Below are positions 1 through 7,656 of a DNA stretch of 64,000 bases, piece after piece. Every line of letters begins with the position of its first letter. Positions within the stretch are counted from its first letter, which is position 1. A model generated the notes under the pieces. It did no database searches. It was not told where the DNA came from and worked only from the letters and a program-made list of their open reading frames with translations. The stretch comes from Terriglobia bacterium. Its GTDB lineage: Bacteria; Acidobacteriota; Terriglobia; Acidiferrales; UBA7541. Location of the stretch: NCBI GenBank assembly GCA_020073485.1, contig JAIQFB010000003.1:141387-205386 (forward strand), given 5' to 3'. Both the position numbers and the translations under genes were made by a program.

Positions 1-1940
1 GGGCCGAAACTTTCCAGCGACTGGGAAACCGGCGAAGAGGCAAGCACGCCGCCCTGCAGGGGAAACGCCTTGAGTTTTCCGTTTCCAGCGGCCACGAAGA
101 TCGTGTTGTTCCAGAACAGCGGAGTGCTGAGAATCATGGAGTCGCCCACGGGCATGGCTTGCACTCGCGGCAGCGAATCCGCTGTACAGGCTGAATTGAA
201 TCCGCCGAGACTCTCACGATTCATGATGTATAGGGAACCGCTTTTCGAGGCGCCTACCAGCAAGTGCGGCTCCGACGCGGGGCCTGCGGGATCAACCAGG
301 AGCGGTGCGCTGGCTTCGAAGTCCATGGTTCCGAGCGTGGGGTTATCGCAGGGCGAAAAATAGTCGGCGACAGTAAGTCCCCCGGACGTATTGAGCCGCA
401 AGGCGCTATTGCCGTAACTCGTCCCTCCCGGGCGATTGGCATTGAACGGCCCATCGCCGGTCAGAACATATACATTGTTGTTTGGATCCGCCGATGGCCC
501 TCCCCCGCTTTGCCAAATGCCGCCTTGCGTCAGATCGGGCACATCGCTGAATGCGCTCGTTTGCGCCAGCGTTGAGGCGCTGTACGCGGGCAACCAGCCG
601 CGGTAATCGCCCTGCCCGCCATGCGATCCAAATCCGACGTACAAAATGCCGTTATCCAGAAGCAGGGCCGGCCGCTGATTCTTCAGCGGGCTGAAAGGGA
701 CAGACGGCAATTCCGGAAATGAGATTACAGCCCCCGTCGGGAGGATCTTCGGCTGTCCGGTCGCCAGATCCAAAGCATAAAGCTGCTGGGAATATTTTTT
801 CGTGTCCGCCTTGGATCTCGTTTTGGCGACCACGTACAAATTGGACAAATCCAGGTCGATTGCGGGAGTGCCCGTGATGCCGATGAACGGCCCGAGGTCG
901 GTGCTGGTGATATCCAGGTTGGGAGCCGGAATGGCCTCGGATCCTGCCGGGATGAGGCTGGCCTGCCATAACTGTTTGCAGGGGCTCTGGTCCGCGTCGA
1001 ATGCATAGACGCTGTCCTTCTCAGTAGCCACGAAAACGACGTTGTGGAAACTGCCGTCGCCCATTGCGAGCCTGGGCACGTAGAGAGGCTGCGCGTAGGC
1101 ATAGCCATCGAGCGGGCAGGAAAAAAGCTTGCCGAACGTGGAAGAGTTGACCGTTGCTGGAGCGAGCGCCATCTCGCGGTTGTTCACCCCGGAGCGCGCA
1201 TTGTCATTGCGCCAGGTGAGCGTGCCGGGGAAATTGGTGACGTACACCGCGGCCGAGCCGCCCGTACTGGGGTTTGTGGCCAATTTTGCGGTGATGGCGT
1301 GAAACCCCGGGGAAGCGGGAGCAGTGTACATCCCGGTGGCGGTGATCGTGCCGGTCGTCGCGTTGGTATTTGCGCTGGGAACGCCGTCGACCGCCCAGGC
1401 GACATCGCCGTTGGAAAATCCCGGCGTGGATACCTCGAATTGCCACGATTGCGACGGTGTGAAACTCGCCAGGGCCGGCGAAATGGAAAGCGAGATGTCT
1501 GGTTGAATCGTGACCGAAGAGGAGGCGGTTTTGGTCGGGTCCATTTGCAGGATGGCGGAGACGGTGACCGTCGGCTGGCTTGGCACCGTTCTGGGCGCTT
1601 TATACATGCCCGACGAATCGATCGTTCCCACGGTTGTGTTCCCGCCTGGAATCGTATTCACCTGCCAATTGACTGCCGGGTTCGCCGCATTCTGCACGAC
1701 CGCGCTGAACTGCACCGCGGCCCCCGCAAAAGGCTGAGCCGATCCGGGCAGCACGCTGACGCTGACCGGAGGAGGCGGCGGATCGACAGCCACGCTTCCG
1801 CACGAACTGCACAATGCCGCGAGCAAAACGACGGAGAAAAAAAACGGCGCGCGGGCCCGGCGCGCGAGTGCGCTGGCGAGTGATGGGAGTCCACCACGCG
1901 CGGCCTGCTTTGAGGAATGAAAATCCAAAGGATTGAACAT
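1..1940 (-). CDS. Ig-like / beta-propeller lipoprotein, 3' end cut by window edge
   Basis: Reading the minus strand from the ATG at 1940 gives about 646 codons with no stop before the window edge, so the gene is partial. An N-terminal hydrophobic stretch (residues about 33-50) ends in LCSSCGS, which looks like a lipoprotein signal. Residues about 50-250 are Ig-like, with two similar 'GMY-aromatic' turns (SSGMYKAP and TATGMYTAP) that mark repeated domains. From about 290 on there are PQQ/YVTN-type propeller blades (VFVATEKDSVYAFDA, LYALDLATGQP, SGSLYIMNRESLGG). The role is probably a cell-surface or periplasmic protein of unknown function. The propeller may bind a ligand or may be purely structural. 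Confidence 0.75.
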   Translation of the reverse strand, partial: MFNPLDFHSSKQAARGGLPSLASALARRARAPFFFSVVLLAALCSSCGSVAVDPPPPPVSVSVLPGSAQPFAGAAVQFSAVVQNAANPAVNWQVNTIPGGNTTVGTIDSSGMYKAPRTVPSQPTVTVSAILQMDPTKTASSSVTIQPDISLSISPALASFTPSQSWQFEVSTPGFSNGDVAWAVDGVPSANTNATTGTITATGMYTAPASPGFHAITAKLATNPSTGGSAAVYVTNFPGTLTWRNDNARSGVNNREMALAPATVNSSTFGKLFSCPLDGYAYAQPLYVPRLAMGDGSFHNVVFVATEKDSVYAFDADQSPCKQLWQASLIPAGSEAIPAPNLDITSTDLGPFIGITGTPAIDLDLSNLYVVAKTRSKADTKKYSQQLYALDLATGQPKILPTGAVISFPELPSVPFSPLKNQRPALLLDNGILYVGFGSHGGQGDYRGWLPAYSASTLAQTSAFSDVPDLTQGGIWQSGGGPSADPNNNVYVLTGDGPFNANRPGGTSYGNSALRLNTSGGLTVADYFSPCDNPTLGTMDFEASAPLLVDPAGPASEPHLLVGASKSGSLYIMNRESLGGFNSACTADSLPRVQAMPVGDSMILSTPLFWNNTIFVAAGNGKLKAFPLQGGVLASSPVSQSLESFG

Positions 1941-2038
1941 GGCAGCTGCCGTCTGCCGTACTCATCGAGGGAACGGTGGGAAACTATCACAGGCCGGATG
2001 GAGGGTCAATCGAAATTGTCACCAACAATGACAAGCGG

Positions 2039-3130
2039 CTAGCCATTGCAGCCCGCGCCGGCGCAGGGGGCCCGGCCCGTAAGTTTGCGGAAGAAATTGC
2101 GCACGCGGTCGAAAAATCCGGGCGTCGGCTCGCTGGTCCGGTCTTCGTCAGACCTTTGCGGAGCTGGGGCGGAGGGGGGCGTGATGGAAGCCTGCACCGG
2201 AGCGGGATTCACGTGTCCGCGAAAAACGGCCGAGGATCGCGCGCGCACTTCACGGACAAGCATGATGGTCTGGGGATCGGGGTCGGGAGGAGGCGTGGGA
2301 GAACTGGCGTCAAAATTGAGCGCCGGCATGAGGACCGTATAAACTGGCTCTTCTTTCGGTACCGGCGGCGTCGCATTTTCCGGCTTCTTCTGTTCGGGCT
2401 CGCGCGGGCGGCTCAGCGTGCCGATCTCACGGGGCGGCGGCGCGGGCTTCTCGCGTTCCAGGCTGGCGCGCGGGAAATCGCAGGAGCACGCGGAGGGATC
2501 GCCGCGCAGCGAATCGATCTGCCCGCCGGACATCGTTACGTTGCCGCCTTGCGGCACAATCAAACTTTGATCCGAGAATTGCGTCTCGACGCGCATGGCT
2601 CCCTGCGCGGTGAGCACGCACATTTCTCCCCCCTGGCCTAGGCCCACGGTCAGGTCGCGCGTCGCTCCCGCGATCGCAATCGGCGTGGCGACGATGGTCG
2701 GGGTATAAATCGTGAAGATATCGGAGGATTCCAGAGTGGGATGGACGCGGCCGTAATCCAGCGCCAGAGTCACGGCTCCGGCAGCCTTCACCAGCTTGAA
2801 ATGCGCGGGACCGCAAACGCTGATCGCGCCTCCCGAATTGAGCATCACAAACGCGTGCCCGGAGCGCAGCGTGACATCGCTACCGCTCGCCACCACCGTG
2901 GGCGCGGCATTGGTCTCCACTCCCGTGGGGGTTGTCGTCACCACTTCCACGTCGTCGCCTTCGATGCGGCCGACCAGGGCGGGAAAATTCTGCGCGGAAG
3001 TCTTGCCGCCTCGAAAAGACATTACCGCAAGAATGGCCAGAGAAAGGCTCGCGAAGATCCTGAGCCAGTATCGAAGCCGATTCGCGGGCCGGGGTGTGGG
3101 ATTGATCGACGAAAGCACGTTTACCTGCAA
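2039..3130 (-). CDS. FecR-like domain protein with membrane anchor and Pro-rich tail
   Basis: The 363-residue protein has one N-terminal transmembrane segment (about 24-42) and then a FecR-type beta-rich region (about 50-220), with the typical pattern of a charged threshold segment followed by 'LRSGHAFVMLNSGGAI'. A proline/glutamate-rich linker fills about 225-320, and the C-terminus is basic. FecR domains usually sit in the periplasm and either sense ligands or bind polymers. No sigma factor or TonB receptor lies next to this gene, so classical FecR signalling is not supported. The start is taken as TTG at 3130; a GTG at 3118 is also possible. It is divergent from the acyltransferase gene at 3190, with only 59 nt between them. 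Confidence 0.7.
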   Translation of the reverse strand: MQVNVLSSINPTPRPANRLRYWLRIFASLSLAILAVMSFRGGKTSAQNFPALVGRIEGDDVEVVTTTPTGVETNAAPTVVASGSDVTLRSGHAFVMLNSGGAISVCGPAHFKLVKAAGAVTLALDYGRVHPTLESSDIFTIYTPTIVATPIAIAGATRDLTVGLGQGGEMCVLTAQGAMRVETQFSDQSLIVPQGGNVTMSGGQIDSLRGDPSACSCDFPRASLEREKPAPPPREIGTLSRPREPEQKKPENATPPVPKEEPVYTVLMPALNFDASSPTPPPDPDPQTIMLVREVRARSSAVFRGHVNPAPVQASITPPSAPAPQRSDEDRTSEPTPGFFDRVRNFFRKLTGRAPCAGAGCNG

Positions 3131-3189
3131 TTTCCCGAATATTTCGACGAGGCTATGCTATCTCCCTCTTCGACTTATACTATACGCGC

Positions 3190-3972
3190 ATGACGGAACA
3201 AGCCAAAACGCCGATCCAGCAGGAGGAGCAGCCCCTGCTGGTTCATTTTGACACACGACTGCCAAAGCTCACTTTCCTGCAGCGCAGGCTGATCCCCGTC
3301 ATCGGGTGGACCGTCTGGGCTGTGATCCGCGCTCTGGGGCCGACCATTCGTTTTGAAGTCTTGGGAGGGCAGAAAGCGGGGCGCGAATACCGGCCGGATT
3401 TGCCTCCGCACATTTATGCGTTTTGGCACCGCTGCATTCTTGCGGGAGCGTGGTATTTCCGCAATCGCAATGGCGTGCTGATGAACACCACGAATTTCGA
3501 CGGGCAGTGGACGCGGCGCGTGATCGAGCGCCTGGGCTTTCTGACGGCGCAAGGGAGTTCCACGCGGGGGGGGTTGCGCGGACTTGCTGTGATGGCGCAG
3601 CGGTTGGAAGAAGGATTCGATGCTGCATTTACCATCGATGGTCCGCGCGGCCCGCGGTATGTGGCCAAGCCCGGTCCGGTGATGTTGGCGCGCCGCACCG
3701 GCCGGCCCATTCTGCTTTTTCATATCGGTGTGGAACGCGCGTGGACGCTGCGAAAAACCTGGGACCTGTTTCAAATTCCGAAACCGTTCACGAGGGCCAT
3801 ACTGGTGATAGCCCCGCCGCTGGAAGTTCCGCAAGGCATCGACCGGGAAGGGCTGGAACAAAAACATCAGGAGATGCAGAAAATTCTCGAGCGCGTGCGC
3901 GATGTGGCGGAAGGCTGGTTTTCCCTAAGCGAAGCAGAGCGAGAGCACGAACGCGCGATTTGGAACGCGTAG
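3190..3972 (+). CDS. Lysophospholipid acyltransferase family protein (DUF374)
   Basis: This 260-residue protein has the DUF374 hallmarks. They are an AFWHR block near residues 78-81 (the HX4D-like acyltransferase histidine), the GSSTRGG block, and TIDGPRGPRY near 148, which resembles the phosphate-contact motif. The family is related to LpxL/PlsC and is thought to acylate a lipid or lipid A-type substrate at the inner membrane. A hydrophobic helix (about 35-52) fits peripheral or membrane association. The gene converges with htrA, whose stop lies 6 nt away. The substrate cannot be told from sequence. Confidence 0.85.
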   Translation: MTEQAKTPIQQEEQPLLVHFDTRLPKLTFLQRRLIPVIGWTVWAVIRALGPTIRFEVLGGQKAGREYRPDLPPHIYAFWHRCILAGAWYFRNRNGVLMNTTNFDGQWTRRVIERLGFLTAQGSSTRGGLRGLAVMAQRLEEGFDAAFTIDGPRGPRYVAKPGPVMLARRTGRPILLFHIGVERAWTLRKTWDLFQIPKPFTRAILVIAPPLEVPQGIDREGLEQKHQEMQKILERVRDVAEGWFSLSEAEREHERAIWNA

Positions 3973-3978
3973 ATCGTC

Positions 3979-5130
3979 TCATCGCCCGCTGTCGGTCAGC
4001 GTCACCTGCGTTTCCATTTTTTGCCCGCCGCGGTAGAACTCCACCTTAATCGTGTCGCCGGGCCGCTTGCGGTTGAGCGCCAGGTTCAAATCCATTTGGC
4101 CGGTGAGGGCACGGCCGTCGATGGCGGTGAGAACGTCGCCGCCGAGGAGCACGCGGCGCATGCCCAGAATCGCCTGCTGATTTCCGCCGCGAAGTCCGGC
4201 GCGCTCGGCCGGCCCGCCCGGCGTGACGCGTTCAATCAGGAGGCCTTCCTGCACGGGCAACTTCAGCGCCTCGGCAATCGGAGGAGAAATCACGCGCGCC
4301 TCGACGCCCATGGTGGCGCGCCGCACACGGCCTTCGGTGATCAGGTCCTGCGCGATTTGCCGCGCCGTGCTGATGGGAATCGCGAAGCCGATTCCCGCGG
4401 TCGTGCCGGACGGCGTATAAATCGCCGAGTTGATGCCGATCACTTCTCCGTGGGAGTTCAGCAACGGGCCGCCGGAATTTCCCTGGTTGATGGCCGCGTC
4501 GGTTTGGATCGCGCCGTCAATGACGGTGGTCTGGCTGGTCTGCACCGTGCGGCCCAGCGCGCTCACTACGCCCGTGGTCAGCGTGCTCTGAAATCCGAAC
4601 GGGTTGCCGATCGCAAGCACGTGCTGCCCGACTTGCAGGCTGTCGGAATCGCCCATGGTCAGCGTCGGAAGCTTGCGGTCCTTGGGGTCGATTTTCACCA
4701 GGGCGATGTCGTTGCGTTCATCTGCGCCGATAAATTTCGCATCGTAGTGCGAGCGGTCGCCCAGCGTCACGGAAATGGCCTGCGCGCCCTGAACCACGTG
4801 ATAATTCGTGAGGATGTAGCCGCGCGGATCGATTACGAAACCCGAACCCGCGCCTTCCACCGGCACCGGCTCCATGAACACGTCGTATTCCAGCGTGCGC
4901 GTCACGATGTTGGCCACGGCGGGCGCCGACTGGCTATAGATCTTCACGTAGATCGCTTCGTCGCCCACCAGTTCCGTCGCTTTGGGTTCGGGGAAAGACG
5001 CCGGCACGGCGCCCACGTTTTGCGGCTGCCGCTGGCCCCAGCGGCTTCCCGCCCAGTACGCTCCCAGGACCAGCACCAGGCCCAGCGCCAGAAGGCGCAG
5101 AAAGTCGCGGCTGTTTTTTTGTTCTTTCAT
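3979..5130 (-). CDS. htrA: HtrA/DegP-type serine protease with PDZ domain
   Basis: The 383-residue protein has one N-terminal membrane anchor (about 10-28), a trypsin-like domain and a single PDZ domain (about 285-380). The triad is intact: His111 in TNYHVV, Asp141 in ERNDIAL, and Ser219 in the GNSGGP motif. It should act as a periplasmic protease or chaperone of misfolded envelope proteins, like DegS/HtrA. The ATG at 5130 is chosen because GAGAGGA lies 7-8 nt upstream. The reading frame continues upstream into coaE but without homology. The start overlaps the coaE stop as ATGA, so translational coupling is likely. Confidence 0.92.
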   Translation of the reverse strand: MKEQKNSRDFLRLLALGLVLVLGAYWAGSRWGQRQPQNVGAVPASFPEPKATELVGDEAIYVKIYSQSAPAVANIVTRTLEYDVFMEPVPVEGAGSGFVIDPRGYILTNYHVVQGAQAISVTLGDRSHYDAKFIGADERNDIALVKIDPKDRKLPTLTMGDSDSLQVGQHVLAIGNPFGFQSTLTTGVVSALGRTVQTSQTTVIDGAIQTDAAINQGNSGGPLLNSHGEVIGINSAIYTPSGTTAGIGFAIPISTARQIAQDLITEGRVRRATMGVEARVISPPIAEALKLPVQEGLLIERVTPGGPAERAGLRGGNQQAILGMRRVLLGGDVLTAIDGRALTGQMDLNLALNRKRPGDTIKVEFYRGGQKMETQVTLTDSGR

Positions 5131-5780
5131 GACGATTTTCCTCTCAATCCAAATTTCAGGGATCGCTCGGTCTCCATCTTCCTTAATCTGGCGAGCAGCG
5201 CGACCACTTGTTCGCGCGTGTGCTCGAGCGAGCCCGAGCAATCAATTTCTTCATCGGCCAGGCGGCGCTTTTCCTCGACGGGCATTTGCGCGGCGATGCG
5301 CTGCCGGGCTTGTTCCACAGTGAGGCCGCGGCCCGCGCCCTGCTGGGTGAGCCGCGCGATCTGCTGTTCGGGCGTGCACCAGGTGACCACCAGGCAATCC
5401 AGCTTCTTATCGTAACCCGCTTCCACCAGCAGCGCGGCTTCAACCACGGCGATGGCGTGCGGCTCGGCTTGCTCAATCTCGGCAAGTTCCCGATCCTGCG
5501 CGGCGAGCGTGGGCGGGTGGACGATGGAGTTCAATCGCGCAAGTTTCTTGGGATCGCCAAAAACAATCGCGCCGAGTTTCGGCCGGTCCACGCGGCCATC
5601 CGGCTGCAGGATGCCACGCCCGAATTCGCGGACCACTTCATCGTAGGCCGCCGCGCCGGGCTCGATCATGCGGTGCGCGATCTTGTCGGCTTCGAGCACG
5701 TGGCAGCCGAGTTCGCGCAGCATCGCGACCACCGTGCTTTTCCCGGTAGCGATTCCCCCGGTCAGGCCGACGCGCAGCAT
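5127..5780 (-). CDS. coaE: Dephospho-CoA kinase
   Basis: CoaE phosphorylates dephospho-CoA with ATP in the last step of coenzyme A synthesis. The 217-residue protein starts with MLRVGLTGGIATGKST, the P-loop expected at the very N-terminus of CoaE, followed by the DADKI-like block (EADKIAHRMIEPG) and the lid region (TRREQ-like segment). The length matches the family. The ATG at 5780 shares its A with the folD stop (TGATG), and the gene's own stop overlaps htrA, so folD-coaE-htrA form one tightly packed operon. Confidence 0.95.
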   Translation of the reverse strand: MLRVGLTGGIATGKSTVVAMLRELGCHVLEADKIAHRMIEPGAAAYDEVVREFGRGILQPDGRVDRPKLGAIVFGDPKKLARLNSIVHPPTLAAQDRELAEIEQAEPHAIAVVEAALLVEAGYDKKLDCLVVTWCTPEQQIARLTQQGAGRGLTVEQARQRIAAQMPVEEKRRLADEEIDCSGSLEHTREQVVALLARLRKMETERSLKFGLRGKSS

Positions 5781-6712
5781 CAGGGCTTTCCCGCCACCGC
5801 CGCGCGGCGCAGGCGAGCGGCCCTTACCGTGTTGCTCATCAGCATCGCAATGGTCAGCGGGCCCACGCCGCCCGGCACCGGCGTCATCGCTCCGGCTACT
5901 TCCGCGACGCCCGGATGCACGTCGCCCACGAGCACGGAACCTTTTTCCGTAAATTGCGCGAGCTTGGTGGGAAAATTCGCGAAGATGCGCCGCGCTTCGA
6001 CAGCATCGGTAATGCGATTGATGCCCACGTCGATCACCGTAGCGCCGGGCCGCACCCATCCGGGCTCGACCATCGCCGCTCGACCGATCGCCGCCACCAC
6101 GATGTCGGCGCCGCGCACCACCCCAGGCAGATCGCGCGTTTTCGAGTGGCAGATCGTCACCGTCGCGTTGGCGTGCATCAGCAGCAGCGCCATCGGCTTG
6201 CCCACAATGTCGCTGCGCCCCACGACTACGGCGTTTGCCCCTTCAAGAGCAATGCCGCTGCGCCGCAGAATTTCCATGCAGCCCGCGGGAGTGCATGCCA
6301 CCAGGCCGGCGCGGCCCGAAACCAGCCGCCCCAGATTCACGGGATGAAATCCGTCCACGTCTTTCGCCGGGTCCACCGCTTCCAGGACTCGTTTGGAATC
6401 GACTTGCGGCGGAAGAGGAAGCTGCACTAAGATTCCGTCCACATCGTCTCGCGCGTTCAGCAGCGCAACCCGCGCGAGCATTTCATCGGTGGTCACCGTC
6501 GCGGGCGGCGTTTCCATCCAGCTGCCAAGGCCCAGTTGCTCGCACGCCGCGATCTTGCTGCGCACGTAAATCTGCGACGCGGGATTTTCGCCCACCAGCA
6601 CCGCCGCCAGGCCCGGACGAATTCCCGCGGCCGCCAGAGCAGCGATTTCCTGCTTCAGCTCGGTGTAAATCTGGTCGCGAATTGCGTTACCGCTGAGAAT
6701 GCGCGCCGGCAC
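5780..6712 (-). CDS. folD: Bifunctional methylenetetrahydrofolate dehydrogenase / cyclohydrolase
   Basis: FolD interconverts 5,10-methylene-THF, methenyl-THF and 10-formyl-THF in the cytosol. The 310-residue protein shows the catalytic YVRSK block, the QLPLP motif, the DVDGFHPVN signature, the NAD(P)-binding GRSDIVGKP loop and the C-terminal PGGVGPLT signature. The start is set at the GTG at 6712 because a full AGGAG sits 6-7 nt upstream and PARILSG aligns with usual FolD N-termini. A second GTG at 6748 would add 12 residues and has no ribosome site. It is the first gene of the folD-coaE-htrA operon. Confidence 0.95.
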   Translation of the reverse strand: MPARILSGNAIRDQIYTELKQEIAALAAAGIRPGLAAVLVGENPASQIYVRSKIAACEQLGLGSWMETPPATVTTDEMLARVALLNARDDVDGILVQLPLPPQVDSKRVLEAVDPAKDVDGFHPVNLGRLVSGRAGLVACTPAGCMEILRRSGIALEGANAVVVGRSDIVGKPMALLLMHANATVTICHSKTRDLPGVVRGADIVVAAIGRAAMVEPGWVRPGATVIDVGINRITDAVEARRIFANFPTKLAQFTEKGSVLVGDVHPGVAEVAGAMTPVPGGVGPLTIAMLMSNTVRAARLRRAAVAGKP

Positions 6713-6784
6713 GATGGCTCCTGATGCGAGGATGAATGCGTGTTTCACAATTATGGTAGCACAGGCGACGGAGCGAGTTGCGTA

Positions 6785-6807
6785 GGACAGGCACTCTTGC
6801 CTGTTCC
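6785..6807. repeat. Dispersed palindrome, family D (GGACAGGC type), copy 1
   Basis: The element is a hairpin, GGACAGGCA-CTCT-TGCCTGTTCC, with one imperfect pair. It shares its arms with the copies at 6879-6910 and 7603-7647. It lies in the gap upstream of folD. Confidence 0.7.
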
Positions 6808-6878
6808 CGATGGGATGGCAGGCATTGAGGAATTTCTCATGAACATCGTTATCGGGACGCGTATCGCCCCGAATTAAG

Positions 6879-6910
6879 GGACAGGCATCCGCCGTGGCGG
6901 ATGCCTGTCC
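6879..6910. repeat. Dispersed palindrome, family D, copy 2 (perfect hairpin)
   Basis: A perfect 15-bp inverted repeat with a 2-nt loop: GGACAGGCATCCGCC pairs with GGCGGATGCCTGTCC. It begins 75 nt upstream of the molybdoenzyme start, so it would sit in that gene's leader or promoter region. Confidence 0.8.
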
Positions 6911-6953
6911 TACAAAACGCATGTACAATCGCAATCTGTGCTTGGGGGCGAAC

Positions 6954-7604
6954 ATGCTTTTCGGCGAAAACACAGAACGCAAAAGACTCGAGCGCGAGCG
7001 GCGCGCCGACGGCCGCCTGCCGCCCGGACAATCGCTCACGCTCAAGTGGCCCGTCCTGCATGAGGGATCCGTCCCGCGCGTCGACCTGCGCACGTGGGAT
7101 TTCCGCATCGATGGCTTTGTGGAAAAGCCGGTGCGGCTCACGTGGGAAGAGTTCACGGGTGCGGGCTCTACTTGGAGCCCGAAGGAACACAGACTGCCGC
7201 AGACCGAAATCGAGTGTGACATGCACTGCGTGACGCGCTGGAGCCGCTTCGACAACCGCTTTCGGGGCGTCCTGTTCACCGAAGTCATGAAACTGGTGAC
7301 GCCCAAACCTGAGGCGCGCTTCGCCATGCTGCGCGGCGAGAACGGTTACACCACAAATCTTCCGCTCGCCGATCTGATGATGCCCAACGTCATTTTCGCG
7401 TTTAAGCATGACGGTGAAGAACTCACCGGCGAGCACGGCTATCCTGTGCGCCTGATCGTGCCGCACCTCTACCTCTGGAAAAGCGTGAAATGGGTGCGCG
7501 GATTTGAATTGACCGCCGAGGATGCCCCCGGCTTTTGGGAACAGAACGGCTACCACATGCGCGGCGATCCGTGGAAAGAGCAAAGGTTCGATACGGACCA
7601 GTAG
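6954..7604 (+). CDS. Sulfite-oxidase-like molybdopterin oxidoreductase
   Basis: The 216-residue protein belongs to the short molybdopterin-binding (PF00174) group typified by YuiH-like proteins. It has the PPGQS lead-in, the Moco-coordinating cysteine in DMHCVTRWS, and the C-terminal HLYLWKSVKWVRG block. There is no signal peptide, so it is probably cytoplasmic; the physiological substrate of the group is poorly known. The ATG at 6954 follows a GGGGG stretch. Oddity: between TWEEFT and LPQTEIEC there are about 12 extra residues (GAGSTWSPKEHR) encoded by a copy of the dispersed family C repeat. The stop codon lies at the edge of a family D palindrome. Confidence 0.88.
   Translation: MLFGENTERKRLERERRADGRLPPGQSLTLKWPVLHEGSVPRVDLRTWDFRIDGFVEKPVRLTWEEFTGAGSTWSPKEHRLPQTEIECDMHCVTRWSRFDNRFRGVLFTEVMKLVTPKPEARFAMLRGENGYTTNLPLADLMMPNVIFAFKHDGEELTGEHGYPVRLIVPHLYLWKSVKWVRGFELTAEDAPGFWEQNGYHMRGDPWKEQRFDTDQ
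7156..7180 (-). repeat. Family C dispersed repeat inside the molybdoenzyme coding region
   Basis: The 18-nt core gggctctacttggagccc (7163-7180) is the exact reverse complement of 44336-44353. The flanking cgggtgc also matches the GCACCCG tail of the copy at 21141-21165. It is read through in frame as GAGSTWSP. Confidence 0.85.
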
Positions 7605-7647
7605 GACAGGCTTTTCACCCTGAGCAAAGCGAAGGGCAGCCTGTCCT
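7603..7647. repeat. Dispersed palindrome, family D, copy 3
   Basis: AGGACAGGCT at 7603-7612 is the perfect reverse complement of AGCCTGTCCT at 7638-7647. It sits exactly between two convergent genes and includes the last two bases of the upstream stop codon. It could serve as a bidirectional terminator, although no long T-run follows. Confidence 0.75.
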
Positions 7648-7656
7648 CCGAAACCC

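Noticed and set aside
1044..1883. Plus-strand open frame of 279 codons
   Set aside because: It lies antisense to the lipoprotein gene, is Arg/Gly-rich without domains, and the minus-strand reading has a signal and propeller blades.
4021..5415. Plus-strand frame of 464 codons
   Set aside because: Shadow of htrA and coaE, which have intact catalytic motifs on the other strand.
6713..7327. N-terminal extension of FolD across the molybdoenzyme gene
   Set aside because: It would overlap a well-supported gene on the other strand; the GTG at 6712 has a perfect ribosome site.
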